Shown here piece by piece: positions 25,618-35,349 of a stretch of DNA of 64,000 bases. Below the pieces are notes generated by a model, which saw only the letters and a list, made by a program, of their open reading frames with translations, made no database searches and was not told where the DNA came from. Every line of letters begins with the position of its first letter. The stretch's first letter is position 1. The DNA is from Candidatus Fermentibacterota bacterium (GTDB lineage Bacteria; JAFGKV01), in contig JAFGKV010000147.1 of assembly GCA_016928395.1 (NCBI GenBank), forward strand, positions 1 through 64,000. The letters run 5' to 3'. The translations under genes and the position numbers were made by a program.

Positions 25618-26220
25618 ATGACATACATACCGTTTGTGGTTGAGCAGACAGGCAGGATAGAGCGAACCTACGACATCTACTCGAGGCTCCTGAAGGACAG
25701 GATCATCTTCATCGGGACGCCCGTAGATGACCAGATCGCCAATCTGGTCATCGCACAACTTCTTTTTCTTCAGGCAGAAGACCCCCACGTCGACATATCG
25801 CTCTACATCAACACGCCCGGTGGCGTCGTGACCTCGGGCCTAGCCATCTATGATACCATGCAGTACATCAAACCGGATATCGCCACCGTCTGTCTGGGCC
25901 AGGCCGCCAGTCTGGGTGCGCTGCTTCTCGCTGCAGGGACCGTGGGAAAGCGCTCGGCCCTGCCAAACTCCCGCATCATGATCCACCAACCGTTGGGGGG
26001 CATCTCCGGTCAGGCGGTTGACATCGCCATTCATGCCCGCGAAATTGTGCGGATGAAGCAGAGTCTGAATCAGATACTGGCAACCCACACCGGTCAGCCG
26101 GTATCGAGAATCGAGCGCGACAGTGACCGCAACTTCTTCATGTCCGCGCACGAGGCAAAGGAATACGGCATCATTGATACGGTGATGGCGTTGCCCGTCA
26201 AGGAACACTCGCAAGGGTAG
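25618..26220 (+). CDS. clpP: ATP-dependent Clp protease proteolytic subunit with Asn in place of catalytic Asp
   Basis: The product has 200 residues. Nucleophile Ser98 ('[16 protein letters not shown]') and His123 ('[10 protein letters not shown]') are present. The third triad residue should be the Asp of 'RDTxRDxF'; here the sequence is '[12 protein letters not shown]', so position 172 is Asn (codon AAC, 26131-26133). The rest of the protein is a normal ClpP, with the hydrophobic N-terminal loop '[20 protein letters not shown]'. It forms tetradecamers capped by ClpX, encoded 5 bases downstream. Asn at this place is known in Listeria ClpP1, which works in mixed rings with another ClpP; a second clpP is not in this window. 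Confidence 0.95.
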   Translation: MTYIPFVVEQTGRIERTYDIYSRLLKDRIIFIGTPVDDQIANLVIAQLLFLQAEDPHVDISLYINTPGGVVTSGLAIYDTMQYIKPDIATVCLGQAASLGALLLAAGTVGKRSALPNSRIMIHQPLGGISGQAVDIAIHAREIVRMKQSLNQILATHTGQPVSRIERDSDRNFFMSAHEAKEYGIIDTVMALPVKEHSQG

Positions 26221-26225
26221 TCGCA

Positions 26226-27479
26226 ATGACTCGTCGCACCAATCCGCCGGGATCGAGACTGCTGCGCTGCTCGTTCTGCGGGCGAGATCAGTCCGAGGTG
26301 GACAAGCTCATCTCGGGGCCTTCCGTCTATATCTGCAATGAGTGCGTCTCGCTCTGCAACGAGATTCTCTCCGAGGAGGCCGGCCGGGACGTACAGCACG
26401 CCAAGCCTACATTGCCTAAGCCGCGCGAGATCAACTCGGAACTGAACGCCTTTGTCATTGGTCAGGAGCGCGCCAAGAAGACATTGGCCGTGGCTGTGTA
26501 CAACCACTACAAGCGTATCCGGAACAAGAAGCTCCGTGACAATGTTGAGATCGAGAAGAGCAACATCATGCTCCTCGGTCCTACCGGGACGGGTAAGACG
26601 CTTCTCGCCGAGACCCTGGCACGGATTCTCGATGTGCCCTTCGCCATCGCCGACGCCACCACCCTTACCGAGGCGGGCTACGTTGGCGAAGATGTGGAGA
26701 GCATCATCTCCAAGCTGCTGCAGAATGCCGATTTCGACATCGGTCAGGCTGAGAAGGGCATCATCTATATCGACGAAATCGACAAGATCGCCCGTAAGGC
26801 TGATAACCCATCCATCACCCGCGATGTGTCCGGCGAGGGAGTGCAGCAGGCATTGCTGAAGCTGGTGGAGGGGACAGTGGCGAATGTCCCGCCCCGGGGC
26901 GGACGGAAGCATCCACAGCAGGAGTTCATCGAGGTCAATACCCGGAACATTCTCTTCATTGCCGGCGGTGCCTTCGACGGCTTGGAGAAGATCATAGAAC
27001 GGCGAGGCGGCGGAAAGGTGGTGGGATTCGGTGCGGCGGTTCACGATGCCTCTGACGGCTCCATTGGCCGCCTTCTGGACAAGGTCGAGCCACGGGATCT
27101 CCTCAAATTCGGCATGATTCCCGAGTTGGTGGGCCGCTTCCCTGTGGTGGCTCCTCTGCACGAACTGACACAGGATGCCCTGGTGGAGATACTGACCGAG
27201 CCCAAGAATTCGCTGGTTCGTCAGTACAAGAAGCTCTTCGAGATGGAAGGCATCACGCTTCACTTCCACGACGATGCCCTCTCGGCCGTCGCGGCCGAGG
27301 CGATCCGGCGGGGAAGCGGCGCGCGCAGCCTCCGGGCAATCATGGAAGAACTGATGCTTGACTTGATGTACGACATCCCTTCCCGGTCGGACATCAGCGA
27401 GGTTGCGATCACCGCCGATTTCGTGCACAGGAAGGCTGCTCCTCTGTTTGTGATGGCAGAGGAGAAGAAGGCCTCCTGA
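26226..27479 (+). CDS. clpX: ATP-dependent Clp protease ATP-binding subunit ClpX
   Basis: The product has 417 residues. The N-terminal zinc-binding domain has four Cys ('[10 protein letters not shown]', '[11 protein letters not shown]'). Walker A is '[20 protein letters not shown]' (~117), Walker B '[16 protein letters not shown]' (~181), the pore loop lies in '[10 protein letters not shown]' (~157), and sensor 2 in '[15 protein letters not shown]'. The ClpP-docking loop reads 'VGFG' (~266) where many ClpX have IGFG. It unfolds tagged substrates and feeds ClpP. Gene order and 5-base spacing from clpP indicate one operon. Confidence 0.96.
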   Translation: MTRRTNPPGSRLLRCSFCGRDQSEVDKLISGPSVYICNECVSLCNEILSEEAGRDVQHAKPTLPKPREINSELNAFVIGQERAKKTLAVAVYNHYKRIRNKKLRDNVEIEKSNIMLLGPTGTGKTLLAETLARILDVPFAIADATTLTEAGYVGEDVESIISKLLQNADFDIGQAEKGIIYIDEIDKIARKADNPSITRDVSGEGVQQALLKLVEGTVANVPPRGGRKHPQQEFIEVNTRNILFIAGGAFDGLEKIIERRGGGKVVGFGAAVHDASDGSIGRLLDKVEPRDLLKFGMIPELVGRFPVVAPLHELTQDALVEILTEPKNSLVRQYKKLFEMEGITLHFHDDALSAVAAEAIRRGSGARSLRAIMEELMLDLMYDIPSRSDISEVAITADFVHRKAAPLFVMAEEKKAS

Positions 27480-27496
27480 GCGTCGCAGCAGGCATC

Positions 27497-29902
27497 ATGA
27501 CCCCGATCGAATCACTACTCAGACTGTATCGCGACACCGGCGTCATCGACATTCGGTCACGCCTCCCGATACTCCCCATTCGAGACCTCATCATGCATCC
27601 GTACATGATGACGACGCTTCTGGTTGGTCGGGACCGATCGCTGGCTGCCCTGGAGCGGGCAGTGAACGACGACAAGCTTCTTTTCCTCGTTGCCCAGAAG
27701 CACCCCGAGGTGTTGGACCCGCAGAGCAAGGACTTGTACAGGGTCGGCTGCGTGGCGGCAGTGCTGCAGCTTCTCCGCCTGCCCGACGGTACGGCCAAGA
27801 TCATGGTGGAGGGCTTGGGGCGGGCGGAGGTCAAGCGCTACGTGATCCGCGGCGATCTCAGGGACGCTGTGCTCGCCCGCGGCGAACCGGAGCCGCCGGC
27901 CATATCTCCCGAACTGGAGGCCATGCTCAGGACGGTCAAGGCCAGCTTCGGCGAATATGTCTCGTTGCATCGGCGGTTGCCCGATGATTTGCTGGCATCG
28001 GTGCAGGACATCACCAGCCCGTCGAGGCTTGTGCATGTGGTTTCCGCTCACCTCCTGGTGGCCAATGAGACGAAACAGGCGCTCCTGGAAGAATTCGACC
28101 TGATGTCCCACTTGACCCTTCTGGCCCATGTACTTGCCCAGGAGTTGGATATCCTTCGGCTGGAGCGCAAGATTGAAGATGAGGTCCGCGGCCAGGTGCA
28201 GAAGAACCAGCGGGATTTCTACCTGAACGAGCAGCTTCGCGCGATACAGCGAGAGCTGGGTCATGAGGAAGAAGGTACCGACGAGCTGGGAGAGCTGGAG
28301 GCGGCCATCAAAGGCGCCTCCATGCCCGCCAAGGTTAAGGAGAAGGCCGAGCAGGAATTGGCCCGGCTGAAGCGGCTACCGCCCATGACGCCCGAAACCG
28401 GCATCGTGCGTCAGTACCTTGATTGGCTGGTAGGTCTCCCCTGGGAGGCTCGGACGGAGGATCAGCTGGATATCGGGGAGGCTGAGCGGATCCTCGATGA
28501 AGATCACTACGGCTTGACCAAGGTCAAGGAACGCATCCTCGAGTATCTGGCGGTGCTGAAGCTGGTGAAGCGCCTGAAAGGTCCGATACTGTGTCTCGTC
28601 GGCCCGCCCGGCGTGGGAAAAACCTCCTTAGGTAAGTCCATCGCCCGGGCACTAAACAGAAAGTTCGTACGGATCAGCCTGGGCGGCGTGCGCGATGAGG
28701 CCGAGATCCGAGGCCACCGGAGGACCTATGTCGGCGCACTCCCGGGGCGTATCATCCAATCCATCCGAAAGGCTGGCACGCGGAATCCGGTCTTTCTGCT
28801 GGACGAGGTAGACAAGATGAGCGTGGATTTCCGGGGGGATCCCTCCGCGGCGCTCCTGGAGGTGCTGGATCCCGAGCAGAACGACACCTTCAGCGATCAC
28901 TATCTCGAAGTAGAGTTCGATCTATCCGAGGTGATGTTCATCACCACGGCAAACATCACCCACGCCATACCACCCGCGCTGAGGGACCGGATGGAGATCA
29001 TTCGGATGCCGGGCTATCTGCGCCATGAGAAGCTGGGCATTGCCGAGCAGTTCCTCATTCCCAAGCTGAGAGCATCCCATGGGCTTAACGGCCAGCAGCT
29101 TCAGTTCGAGCGAAGCGCCCTCAATGCAATCATCGGGCGATATACGCGGGAGGCCGGCGTGCGGGATCTTGAGCGCAGCCTCGCCAGCATTTGCAGAAAG
29201 GCATCGAGGCGCATCGCCAAGGACCCCGGCTCGGGCTGTATCGTCCTCACGCCCAGAAGGGTCCAAATGTTTTTGGGTGCTCCACCCTATCGCGAATCGG
29301 AATTGGATGAGCAGGTTGGGGTCGGTTCGGCCACCGGATTGGCGTGGACGGAATTCGGCGGGGAGATTTTGACCATCGAGGCTATCGTGACGCCGGGTAA
29401 GGGGGAGGTGCTTTTCACCGGTCAACTGGGCGACGTCATGAAGGAATCGGCCAGGGCGGGATTGACCTATATGCGCAGCAGGGCCGAAGCCCTGGGGTTG
29501 GATCCCAAATTCCACCTGAATTACGATATTCACGTGCACATTCCGGAAGGTGCCATCCCCAAAGATGGGCCATCTGCAGGTATTGCCATGGCTTCAGCCA
29601 TGATCTCCGCCCTCACGGGAAGGCCGGTGAAGCGCACGGTGGCCATGACCGGCGAGATCACGTTGCGGGGCAGGGTCTTACCCGTCGGAGGTCTGCCGGA
29701 GAAGACCGTGGCGGCCCAACGGGGCGGCGTCAAGGAGATCGTGCTGCCCGCGGAGAATACCCGGGAACTCAAGGAGATCCCTCGGCAGGCGAAGCGGGGC
29801 CTTGTCTTCCATCAGGTGCGGTCCATGGATGAGGTACTGGCTTTGGCTTTCGTGGAGAATCCACTCAGGCTTTCGCGGCCTACCGGCACCGAAGCCCCAT
29901 AG
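27497..29902 (+). CDS. lon: ATP-dependent Lon protease
   Basis: The product has 801 residues, the LonA size. Residues ~15-205 are the LAN substrate-binding domain ('[20 protein letters not shown]'), followed by a coiled linker ('[20 protein letters not shown]'). The AAA domain has '[20 protein letters not shown]' (~370) and '[12 protein letters not shown]' (~430). The protease domain has the Ser of '[16 protein letters not shown]' (~690) and the Lys of '[17 protein letters not shown]' (~734). It degrades misfolded and regulatory proteins in the cytoplasm. It lies 17 bases after clpX, in the same direction. Confidence 0.96.
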   Translation: MTPIESLLRLYRDTGVIDIRSRLPILPIRDLIMHPYMMTTLLVGRDRSLAALERAVNDDKLLFLVAQKHPEVLDPQSKDLYRVGCVAAVLQLLRLPDGTAKIMVEGLGRAEVKRYVIRGDLRDAVLARGEPEPPAISPELEAMLRTVKASFGEYVSLHRRLPDDLLASVQDITSPSRLVHVVSAHLLVANETKQALLEEFDLMSHLTLLAHVLAQELDILRLERKIEDEVRGQVQKNQRDFYLNEQLRAIQRELGHEEEGTDELGELEAAIKGASMPAKVKEKAEQELARLKRLPPMTPETGIVRQYLDWLVGLPWEARTEDQLDIGEAERILDEDHYGLTKVKERILEYLAVLKLVKRLKGPILCLVGPPGVGKTSLGKSIARALNRKFVRISLGGVRDEAEIRGHRRTYVGALPGRIIQSIRKAGTRNPVFLLDEVDKMSVDFRGDPSAALLEVLDPEQNDTFSDHYLEVEFDLSEVMFITTANITHAIPPALRDRMEIIRMPGYLRHEKLGIAEQFLIPKLRASHGLNGQQLQFERSALNAIIGRYTREAGVRDLERSLASICRKASRRIAKDPGSGCIVLTPRRVQMFLGAPPYRESELDEQVGVGSATGLAWTEFGGEILTIEAIVTPGKGEVLFTGQLGDVMKESARAGLTYMRSRAEALGLDPKFHLNYDIHVHIPEGAIPKDGPSAGIAMASAMISALTGRPVKRTVAMTGEITLRGRVLPVGGLPEKTVAAQRGGVKEIVLPAENTRELKEIPRQAKRGLVFHQVRSMDEVLALAFVENPLRLSRPTGTEAP

Positions 29903-29960
29903 GAAATGCCCCACACGGCGGACTCCAGGTTGATGGGCCGGATTCGCCGGGAGTGAGCCG

Positions 29961-30563
29961 ATGCCCACCCTTCCCGTGCAACTGGAGTCCTGCGCCAGCC
30001 TGGCCCAGCTTCCCAAGCCGTTTCATCCCGAGATTGCGTTTGCCGGGCGCTCCAATGTCGGCAAATCATCCCTTATCAATGCCATTACTGGAGTGCGGAT
30101 TGCCCCTGTGAGCCGAACGCCCGGTAAGACGCGCACCCTCCGTCTCTATCTCTGGCATCCGCCCAAGGGTGCCGCCATATGCCTGGTGGATCTGCCGGGC
30201 TATGGGTGGGCCAACTTGCCCGGGCATGTCCTTGCGCGATGGCATCCGTTGGTTGAGGGCTACCTTGCGGGTCGCCCGACACTCCGCGCCGTGGTGCTGG
30301 TTGCCGACCTGAGGCGGGGCAGCACGGTGCTGGACCATGACATGGCGGTCTGGCTGCGTGGGCAGGGCATGCCGTACCTGGTGGTCGCCGCAAAGGCCGA
30401 CAAGATCTCCCGGAGCAAGCGAGCGACGCTCCTCGACGCGATTGCCACGGCGACGGCAGTGTCCGCCGAAGACATCATTGAGTTTTCCACGGTTACCAGG
30501 GAGGGGTATCGAGCAGTGCACGCAGCCGTGGCGGCGTTGGCCACGGGCGCTGTCTCGCGGTAG
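29961..30563 (+). CDS. engB: ribosome-biogenesis GTPase EngB/YsxC/YihA
   Basis: The product has 200 residues. GTPase motifs: G1 'FAGRSNVGKSSLINAI' (~29), G2 'SRTPGKTRTL' (~49), G3 'LVDLPGYGWANL' (~74), G4 'VAAKADKISRSKR' (~142; Ala where most have Thr in TKAD). Family members bind the large ribosomal subunit during its assembly. It is last in the lon run, 58 bases after lon. Confidence 0.93.
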   Translation: MPTLPVQLESCASLAQLPKPFHPEIAFAGRSNVGKSSLINAITGVRIAPVSRTPGKTRTLRLYLWHPPKGAAICLVDLPGYGWANLPGHVLARWHPLVEGYLAGRPTLRAVVLVADLRRGSTVLDHDMAVWLRGQGMPYLVVAAKADKISRSKRATLLDAIATATAVSAEDIIEFSTVTREGYRAVHAAVAALATGAVSR

Positions 30564-30751
30564 TCTCGCGGGGCTGCTGGCCCGTATCGCGGGCAGGCAT
30601 GGGGTGGCGAGCATGGGGGCAACCGGCTCCGCATCGAGCTGAAGCGCTTCACCGATTCCCGACTCCTCCTGTCTGGATTCCGCTGGTCTAAGGCGACGGT
30701 GGCCTGGTGCCGCACGGGGCCAGGTTCGGGCCGATGACACCGTCTGGTGAA

Positions 30752-30771
30752 TATAGGAGCTGTCCTATATG
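30752..30771. promoter_or_regulatory. 20-bp palindrome, operator-like, with third half-site
   Basis: ATATAGGA (30752-30759) and TCCTATAT (30764-30771) flank GCTG. A further TCCTATA lies at 30780-30786, in direct orientation to the second arm with 16 bases start to start. Its AT-rich arms stand out from the GC-rich surroundings. It may be a protein-binding site or part of an unannotated transcript. Confidence 0.4.
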
Positions 30772-30879
30772 TGACAGGTCCTATACCGAGTGTATGGACA
30801 TATCCTCCCGATCCGGGTCGGAACAGACGCGAGACTGGCGGCACCATCCGCCCCGGAGGCGGGGGTACCGCCGTCCACC

Positions 30880-30898
30880 GGCGCCACAGCATGGCGCC
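30880..30898 (-). terminator. GC hairpin after the AAA operon
   Basis: GGCGCCA (30880-30886) and TGGCGCC (30892-30898) pair across five bases, just past the stop codon of the minus-strand AAA gene. There is no T-run, so termination is only suggested by position. Confidence 0.35.
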
Positions 30899-30910
30899 AG
30901 GAGGCCGTGC

Positions 30911-32680
30911 TCAGCGGAAGCGGTGCTTCAGGTAGGCGAACTGAGCCTCCAGTTCGGCGCGGTCCGCCGTGGCGTAGCGTGGGGGCAGATAGCGTCGATC
31001 CGAGGTGGCCAGCACTGCCGCCAGCTCCTGCAGGGCAAGAAGCTGGGGATCCAGGGGATCGATGAAGGAATCTACCGCGTCTTGAAGATCCTCGACATGC
31101 ACATCATCATCTCGTTGGGCAAGCACGGCCCGCTCCCTGGCACGATTGATGATTGACTCCACATCGCTGCCGGTCAGGGGCAGTGCGCCCAAGGTTGCGC
31201 GCACATAGGCCTGGACCTCGTCCGAGAGATCGACTTTGCGGCTCTTGGCGATGACCGAGAAGAGCTCCCCGACGTCGTCGGGATTCTGTGCCGGAAACAG
31301 CGGCATGCACAGCCCAAATCTGCCCTGACGCTTCATGTCGATGGAGAGCAAGTCAGGCCTCGAGGTCATGGCAACCCAAAGCTCTCTGCCCCGAAGGCTG
31401 GAGTCGCCGATATGCGCGGCGAAGGCCGCAAACACCCTGCTGGATACGCCGCTGTCGCCATCGGAGACCCGGCTGCCGAACACGGCGTCGGCTTCATCCA
31501 CTACGACGACTACCGGCCCCAGGGCCCGGATGGTCATGAGGATGCGAGCCTGCTGGCGTTCAGTGTCGCCAACCCACTTGGAGCGGAACTCGCCGATCTC
31601 CATGACGGGCAGCCCGCACTCGCTGGCGAAGCAATCGATGAGGAAGGACTTTCCCACCCCCACACGGCCCGGCACGAGCAGACCCCGCTCCAGCACGGAG
31701 GTCTTGCCGTTCTTGATCAGCCAGGCTAGCTCTCGAAGCCGTTTCTTGGCTGCCTCGTGGGTCGCCACATTATCCAGGCTGACGCCCGGCTTGGGGTCCT
31801 TGAACCGCACAAGACCCTGGCAATACTCCTCGATGAGCCGCTTCTTGCCTGAGGCGATGTGTTCCGCCGTGAGCCGCTGGCCATTGCGAACCGCCTCTGC
31901 CACAAGATGTTTCGTGCGGAGAAGGTTGAGCCCTGCGGTACGGTGCGCAAGGTCTGCCGGGGGGATATCGCTCCATCCCTCCAAACCCCGCTCTCCGGAT
32001 ATTTCCTTCACCCAATCGGCGCTCAGGAATCGCCGTCGTTCACTTTCCCCGGGAAGATCTATGCGGACCTGAGCGACGTGGGGATGCTGGAGGATGTCGC
32101 TGTGTAACTCGGCCGCTGATTCGGTAACCAAAAGAACACAAACGTCAAGCCGTCGCATCTCCGAGGATGCGGCCCACTTGAGCAGCGTGACCAGGGCCAT
32201 CCTCTCATCGAGGCTCGCGCCGCTTTCCTCCGTGGCAGGGATGATCTTCTCGGGAAAGTCAATGATAAGGGTGATGCCTCGCGTATTGGTTCCGTCAGCG
32301 GCGGCCAGGAAGAATCGCCTGAGCAAAGGCGCCAGGCGGGTGAACTCCCGGGGCGGCCCAAGGCTCCGGTATGACGTGCCCTCGACCCGGTCGTAGACTT
32401 CGATCCACTCGAAGAACCGTTGCTGCATGTCGGCGGAGCCGAAGGTCAGGCCATCACCAATGTCGTAGAAGAGGAGGACCGAGCGCTCTGGAAAGAGCCT
32501 CTGGGAGAGAAACCCTTTGAGCGGCACATAGGTCACCTGGCCATCCACGGTGACAGGGAATACGTCGAAGATATTGCCGTGCAGGACGAAGACGGTGTAC
32601 GATTCGCTGTTCCATCGACGGGCCAGCGCCAAAGCCCATCCATCCAGCGGCAGTCGTTCGCCGAGGTTGCGTTCGTTCAT
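30911..32680 (-). CDS. classical AAA ATPase with Vps4-like pore loop, linked to PspA
   Basis: The product has 589 residues. Residues ~1-285 look like a degenerate AAA domain: 'FVLHGNIFDVF' replaces Walker A, and 'GITLIIDFPEKI' takes the place of Walker B. Residues ~300-560 are an intact classical AAA module: Walker A 'GRVGVGKS' (338-345), pore loop 'SKWVGDTERQ' (367-376), Walker B 'VVVVDEADAVFG' (391-402), second region of homology 'TSRPDLLSIDMKRQGRF' with two Arg (451, 454) as possible fingers. 'SKWVG' is characteristic of the Vps4/katanin/spastin group. The start overlaps the coiled-coil gene's stop codon by 4 bases. It is last in the PspA operon, and a role in remodelling PspA filaments is inferred from this. 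Confidence 0.85.
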   Translation of the reverse strand: MNERNLGERLPLDGWALALARRWNSESYTVFVLHGNIFDVFPVTVDGQVTYVPLKGFLSQRLFPERSVLLFYDIGDGLTFGSADMQQRFFEWIEVYDRVEGTSYRSLGPPREFTRLAPLLRRFFLAAADGTNTRGITLIIDFPEKIIPATEESGASLDERMALVTLLKWAASSEMRRLDVCVLLVTESAAELHSDILQHPHVAQVRIDLPGESERRRFLSADWVKEISGERGLEGWSDIPPADLAHRTAGLNLLRTKHLVAEAVRNGQRLTAEHIASGKKRLIEEYCQGLVRFKDPKPGVSLDNVATHEAAKKRLRELAWLIKNGKTSVLERGLLVPGRVGVGKSFLIDCFASECGLPVMEIGEFRSKWVGDTERQQARILMTIRALGPVVVVVDEADAVFGSRVSDGDSGVSSRVFAAFAAHIGDSSLRGRELWVAMTSRPDLLSIDMKRQGRFGLCMPLFPAQNPDDVGELFSVIAKSRKVDLSDEVQAYVRATLGALPLTGSDVESIINRARERAVLAQRDDDVHVEDLQDAVDSFIDPLDPQLLALQELAAVLATSDRRYLPPRYATADRAELEAQFAYLKHRFR

Positions 32681-33594
32681 GCCCGTTGTTTTACCCTCCC
32701 GCGTCTCTCTCGCTCAGGTGTTGCCGCTTCGCCGAAGCCGATCCGCATATCCGGGGGCGGCAGATCGCCTACGACATCCTTGAACTCCGCCATCTGTGCC
32801 AGCCATCTGTTGGTCTGGTCAAGCTGCTCTACGCTGGCGTCGATCCGGGCGGTGAGCGCCTCCGTATTGCGCATGGCCATGGCGTCAGCCCGGATGAGCT
32901 TGATCTGCTGATGGAGGCGATCCTGTTCCGAGGCCACTAGCGCCAGGTTCTCCTTGGCCTCCTGCAGCCGTGCCATCCGTTTGTGAAGCACCGAGAGTCG
33001 GTCTGACCGGGAGCTATGAAGACGTTGCCTGGATTCCAGACTTTGAGGTGACCCGGTTGACGTGTCCGCCTCAATGTCTGCAGCGAGACGCTGAACTTCC
33101 TCTTCAGATTCCCGCACCATCCGGGGAAGGTCCTCCTTGCGTTCGCCTTCCAGGAAGACCTCCAGCGACTCCTGCATCCTAAGAAGCCGAAGATAGGTCC
33201 ACATAAGCTCCTCGAGTTTCCTCACCCTGGGACCATCGCTTCTGTCGTCCCCGTCTGCGCCGGCCTGATCTATCTCCCGGCATACGGCAGCCAGCTCATT
33301 GTAGCGGGTCCGCCCCGCATTCGTCAGCCTGGCCAGTTCCGCGTCTCGGCGGCGCACGAAGAGGATCATCTCCTGCAGAGCCTTCCTTCGTTCCTCCTTC
33401 TCCCGGCGGCGGTGGACCCATCGCTTGAAGAAAGGCATGTCAGGCAGGTAGATCCATCCCAGCGCATACCCTGTGACTCCCAGGATAAGGCCCAGTACCT
33501 CAGCCGAGAGCACACCCACGCCTACGGTAAGGATGGCTAGCCACAGGTGATGGGGGCTGTTCTTGAATTCCCGGCGGTAGTCTGGCTCGGGCAT
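32677..33594 (-). CDS. coiled-coil inner-membrane protein of the PspA operon
   Basis: The product has 305 residues from ATG 33594 (AAAGG upstream). Residues ~16-55 form one long or two short membrane segments ('LWLAILTVGVGVLSAEVLGL'). Most of the rest is charged and helical, with predicted coiled coils around 65-150, 170-195 and 205-275 ('ERRKALQEMILFVRRRDAEL', 'LHQQIKLIRADAMAMRNTEA'). No family was recognised. It lies 8 bases from the ABC ATPase gene and overlaps the AAA gene, so it is probably made together with both. A helical membrane adaptor between PspA and the AAA ATPase is one possibility. Confidence 0.75.
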   Translation of the reverse strand: MPEPDYRREFKNSPHHLWLAILTVGVGVLSAEVLGLILGVTGYALGWIYLPDMPFFKRWVHRRREKEERRKALQEMILFVRRRDAELARLTNAGRTRYNELAAVCREIDQAGADGDDRSDGPRVRKLEELMWTYLRLLRMQESLEVFLEGERKEDLPRMVRESEEEVQRLAADIEADTSTGSPQSLESRQRLHSSRSDRLSVLHKRMARLQEAKENLALVASEQDRLHQQIKLIRADAMAMRNTEALTARIDASVEQLDQTNRWLAQMAEFKDVVGDLPPPDMRIGFGEAATPERERRGRVKQRA

Positions 33595-33601
33595 GGGCCT
33601 T

Positions 33602-34492
33602 TCATCCTTCGAGTGCGGGGGCTGGGGAATCCCGCGAGGAACCGTTCGGGAGATCTTCCTCCAGTCTCTGCAACAGGTCATGGGTCATCTCGACAAACCA
33701 AGGGCGCTTGCGCATCACCTCTGGAGGCTCGTCGGGCCTCGGCGCCTCGACTTGCTCTACAAGCCTTCCGGGCCGGGCGCTCATCCGGTACACCCTGTCT
33801 CCCAGATACAGGGCCTCCTCCACCGAGTGGGTTACGAAAAAGACTGTTGCCTGTTGCTCTCGCCAGAGTTGTACCAGGAGTTCCTGCATGTGAAGTCTGA
33901 TCTTGGGATCCAAGGCCCCAAAGGGCTCGTCCATGAGGATGATGCGCGGGCACAGGATCAGGGTCGCTGCGATGGCGACTCGCTGCTGCATGCCGCCGGA
34001 GAGTTCGCCTGGGTATTTCCGCTCAGAGCCTTCAAGACCGATTCTCTGTATCCATCCCTTTGCCTGAGCATGACGGTCGGCCTTGGACACACCGCGGAGC
34101 ATGAGCCCGAAGGAGACATTGTCCAGCACCGTCAGGTGGGGGAGCAGAGAGTACTTCTGATCGACAACTCCACGGTCCGCACCCGGCCCGGTCACGGGCT
34201 TGCCGAACACCGTTACAGCACCGCTGGTGGGCGGGAAATGCGGCGGCAAACCTGCCAGAATGCGCAGCAACGTGGATTTCCCACATCCTGAAGGGCCGAC
34301 AATGGCGATGAGTTCACCCATGCCGGCAAGATCGTGCACCACGAATGAGACATCGGCGACGGCCACCTTGGCTGCCGGCCCTGTGCCGAATACCTTGCTC
34401 ACGCCGTGGAAGCGTACGATTTCTGCCGGAGCCACGTCGTCAGACGGCGGCGGTGGAGCAGGGGTTGCGGCATCGGCGACTTCGTCGGTCAC
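33602..34492 (-). CDS. ABC transporter ATPase, nitrate/sulfonate/taurine (SsuB/TauB) type
   Basis: The product has 296 residues. GTG 34492 overlaps the permease stop codon (GTGA, 34489-34492), which decides the start over the longer frame. Walker A 'VGPSGCGKSTLLRILAGLPP', Q-loop region 'GVVDQKYSLLPHLTVLDNV', signature 'LSGGMQQRVAIAATL', Walker B 'IILMDEPFGALDPKIR' and H-loop 'FFVTHSVEEALYL' are intact. An extended, Pro/Ala-rich N-terminus (~28 residues) precedes the nucleotide-binding fold. It powers the adjacent permease. Confidence 0.92.
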   Translation of the reverse strand: MTDEVADAATPAPPPPSDDVAPAEIVRFHGVSKVFGTGPAAKVAVADVSFVVHDLAGMGELIAIVGPSGCGKSTLLRILAGLPPHFPPTSGAVTVFGKPVTGPGADRGVVDQKYSLLPHLTVLDNVSFGLMLRGVSKADRHAQAKGWIQRIGLEGSERKYPGELSGGMQQRVAIAATLILCPRIILMDEPFGALDPKIRLHMQELLVQLWREQQATVFFVTHSVEEALYLGDRVYRMSARPGRLVEQVEAPRPDEPPEVMRKRPWFVEMTHDLLQRLEEDLPNGSSRDSPAPALEG

Positions 34493-35349
34493 GTGGCCCT
34501 CCGGTAGGGGAACAGGTTCTTCCCACCCCAACGCCAAGCACGATCGCATGCGATGGCGATGGCGACGATGACGATGATGATGGCGAAGATCGAAGAGGTG
34601 TGACCCCGGCGTTCAGACACGGAGATGAGGTAGCCCAGCCCCTGTTGCGCATTCACCACTTCGGCCAGGATGATCCATCCCCACCCTATGCCATATACCC
34701 CGCGGAGATGATCCCAGATATCGGCGGCGGCGACGGGGAAGAGCACGTGCCGCACCAGTTGCCAGTGGGTGGCGCCCTTGGTCCGCGCCACATCCAGGAA
34801 GGCTGGCACCACGTCAGACACTGACTTGATCACCAACGGCAACAAGGCCACGAAACACGCAATGAACAAAAACCCGATCTTCTGCGTCTCGGAGGCGCCC
34901 CACCACGCCAGAGTCAAGGGGATGAACACGATGATGGGCACATAGGCGCTGGCGAGACTCAAGGGTCGGAAAAAAGAAGCCACGGGGGGGAATGCCGCCA
35001 TACACACTCCCAGTGGCACGGCCACCATGGCGGCCAGCGAAAAGCCAATCGTGACCCGGACGAACGAGGTCAGCGCGCTGCGCACCAAGGCCTGCTCGAA
35101 ATGGAGTTTGGGGAACGCCTGCAGCACTTCGAAGGGATTGGGTAGGATAAGGGGCGCGATCATGCGATCCTCGATCCTCTCGCCCCGCGTCGCCACCCAC
35201 CACAGCAGGAGCAGCACTGCCACGAAACCCCAGGTCAGCGCCAGGCTGACGCCATGGGACACATCCTTTCGCACGGCCAGGCCCGTGTACCGTGCCACAC
35301 ACAGGAGCGCTGCCACCAGAACGGCGGCAAACAGCAGAAACCCCAGCAT
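34489..35349 (-). CDS. ABC transporter permease, SsuC/TauC type
   Basis: The product has 286 residues with about seven membrane segments, the first two forming an N-terminal extension to the usual core. The cytoplasmic coupling (EAA) loop is 'DVARTKGATHWQLVRHVLFP', followed by 'GWGWIILAEVVNAQQGLGYL', typical of nitrate/sulfonate/taurine permeases. It overlaps the neighbouring genes by 4 bases on both sides (ATGA at 35347-35350 region, GTGA at 34489-34492). One permease gene implies a homodimer. The substrate is unknown. Confidence 0.9.
   Translation of the reverse strand: MLGFLLFAAVLVAALLCVARYTGLAVRKDVSHGVSLALTWGFVAVLLLLWWVATRGERIEDRMIAPLILPNPFEVLQAFPKLHFEQALVRSALTSFVRVTIGFSLAAMVAVPLGVCMAAFPPVASFFRPLSLASAYVPIIVFIPLTLAWWGASETQKIGFLFIACFVALLPLVIKSVSDVVPAFLDVARTKGATHWQLVRHVLFPVAAADIWDHLRGVYGIGWGWIILAEVVNAQQGLGYLISVSERRGHTSSIFAIIIVIVAIAIACDRAWRWGGKNLFPYRRAT

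Larger units (their letters stand above)
30564..30910. other. 347-base convergent gap with palindromes
   Basis: No gene recognised. Both flanking operons end here. It contains a 20-bp palindrome (30752-30771) with an extra half-site and a GC-rich hairpin (30880-30898), listed separately. Confidence 0.5.

Noticed and set aside
26094-27428. 444-codon minus-strand open frame opposite clpP/clpX
   Set aside because: It lies wholly over two certain genes, has no family motif and results from codon bias in GC-rich DNA.
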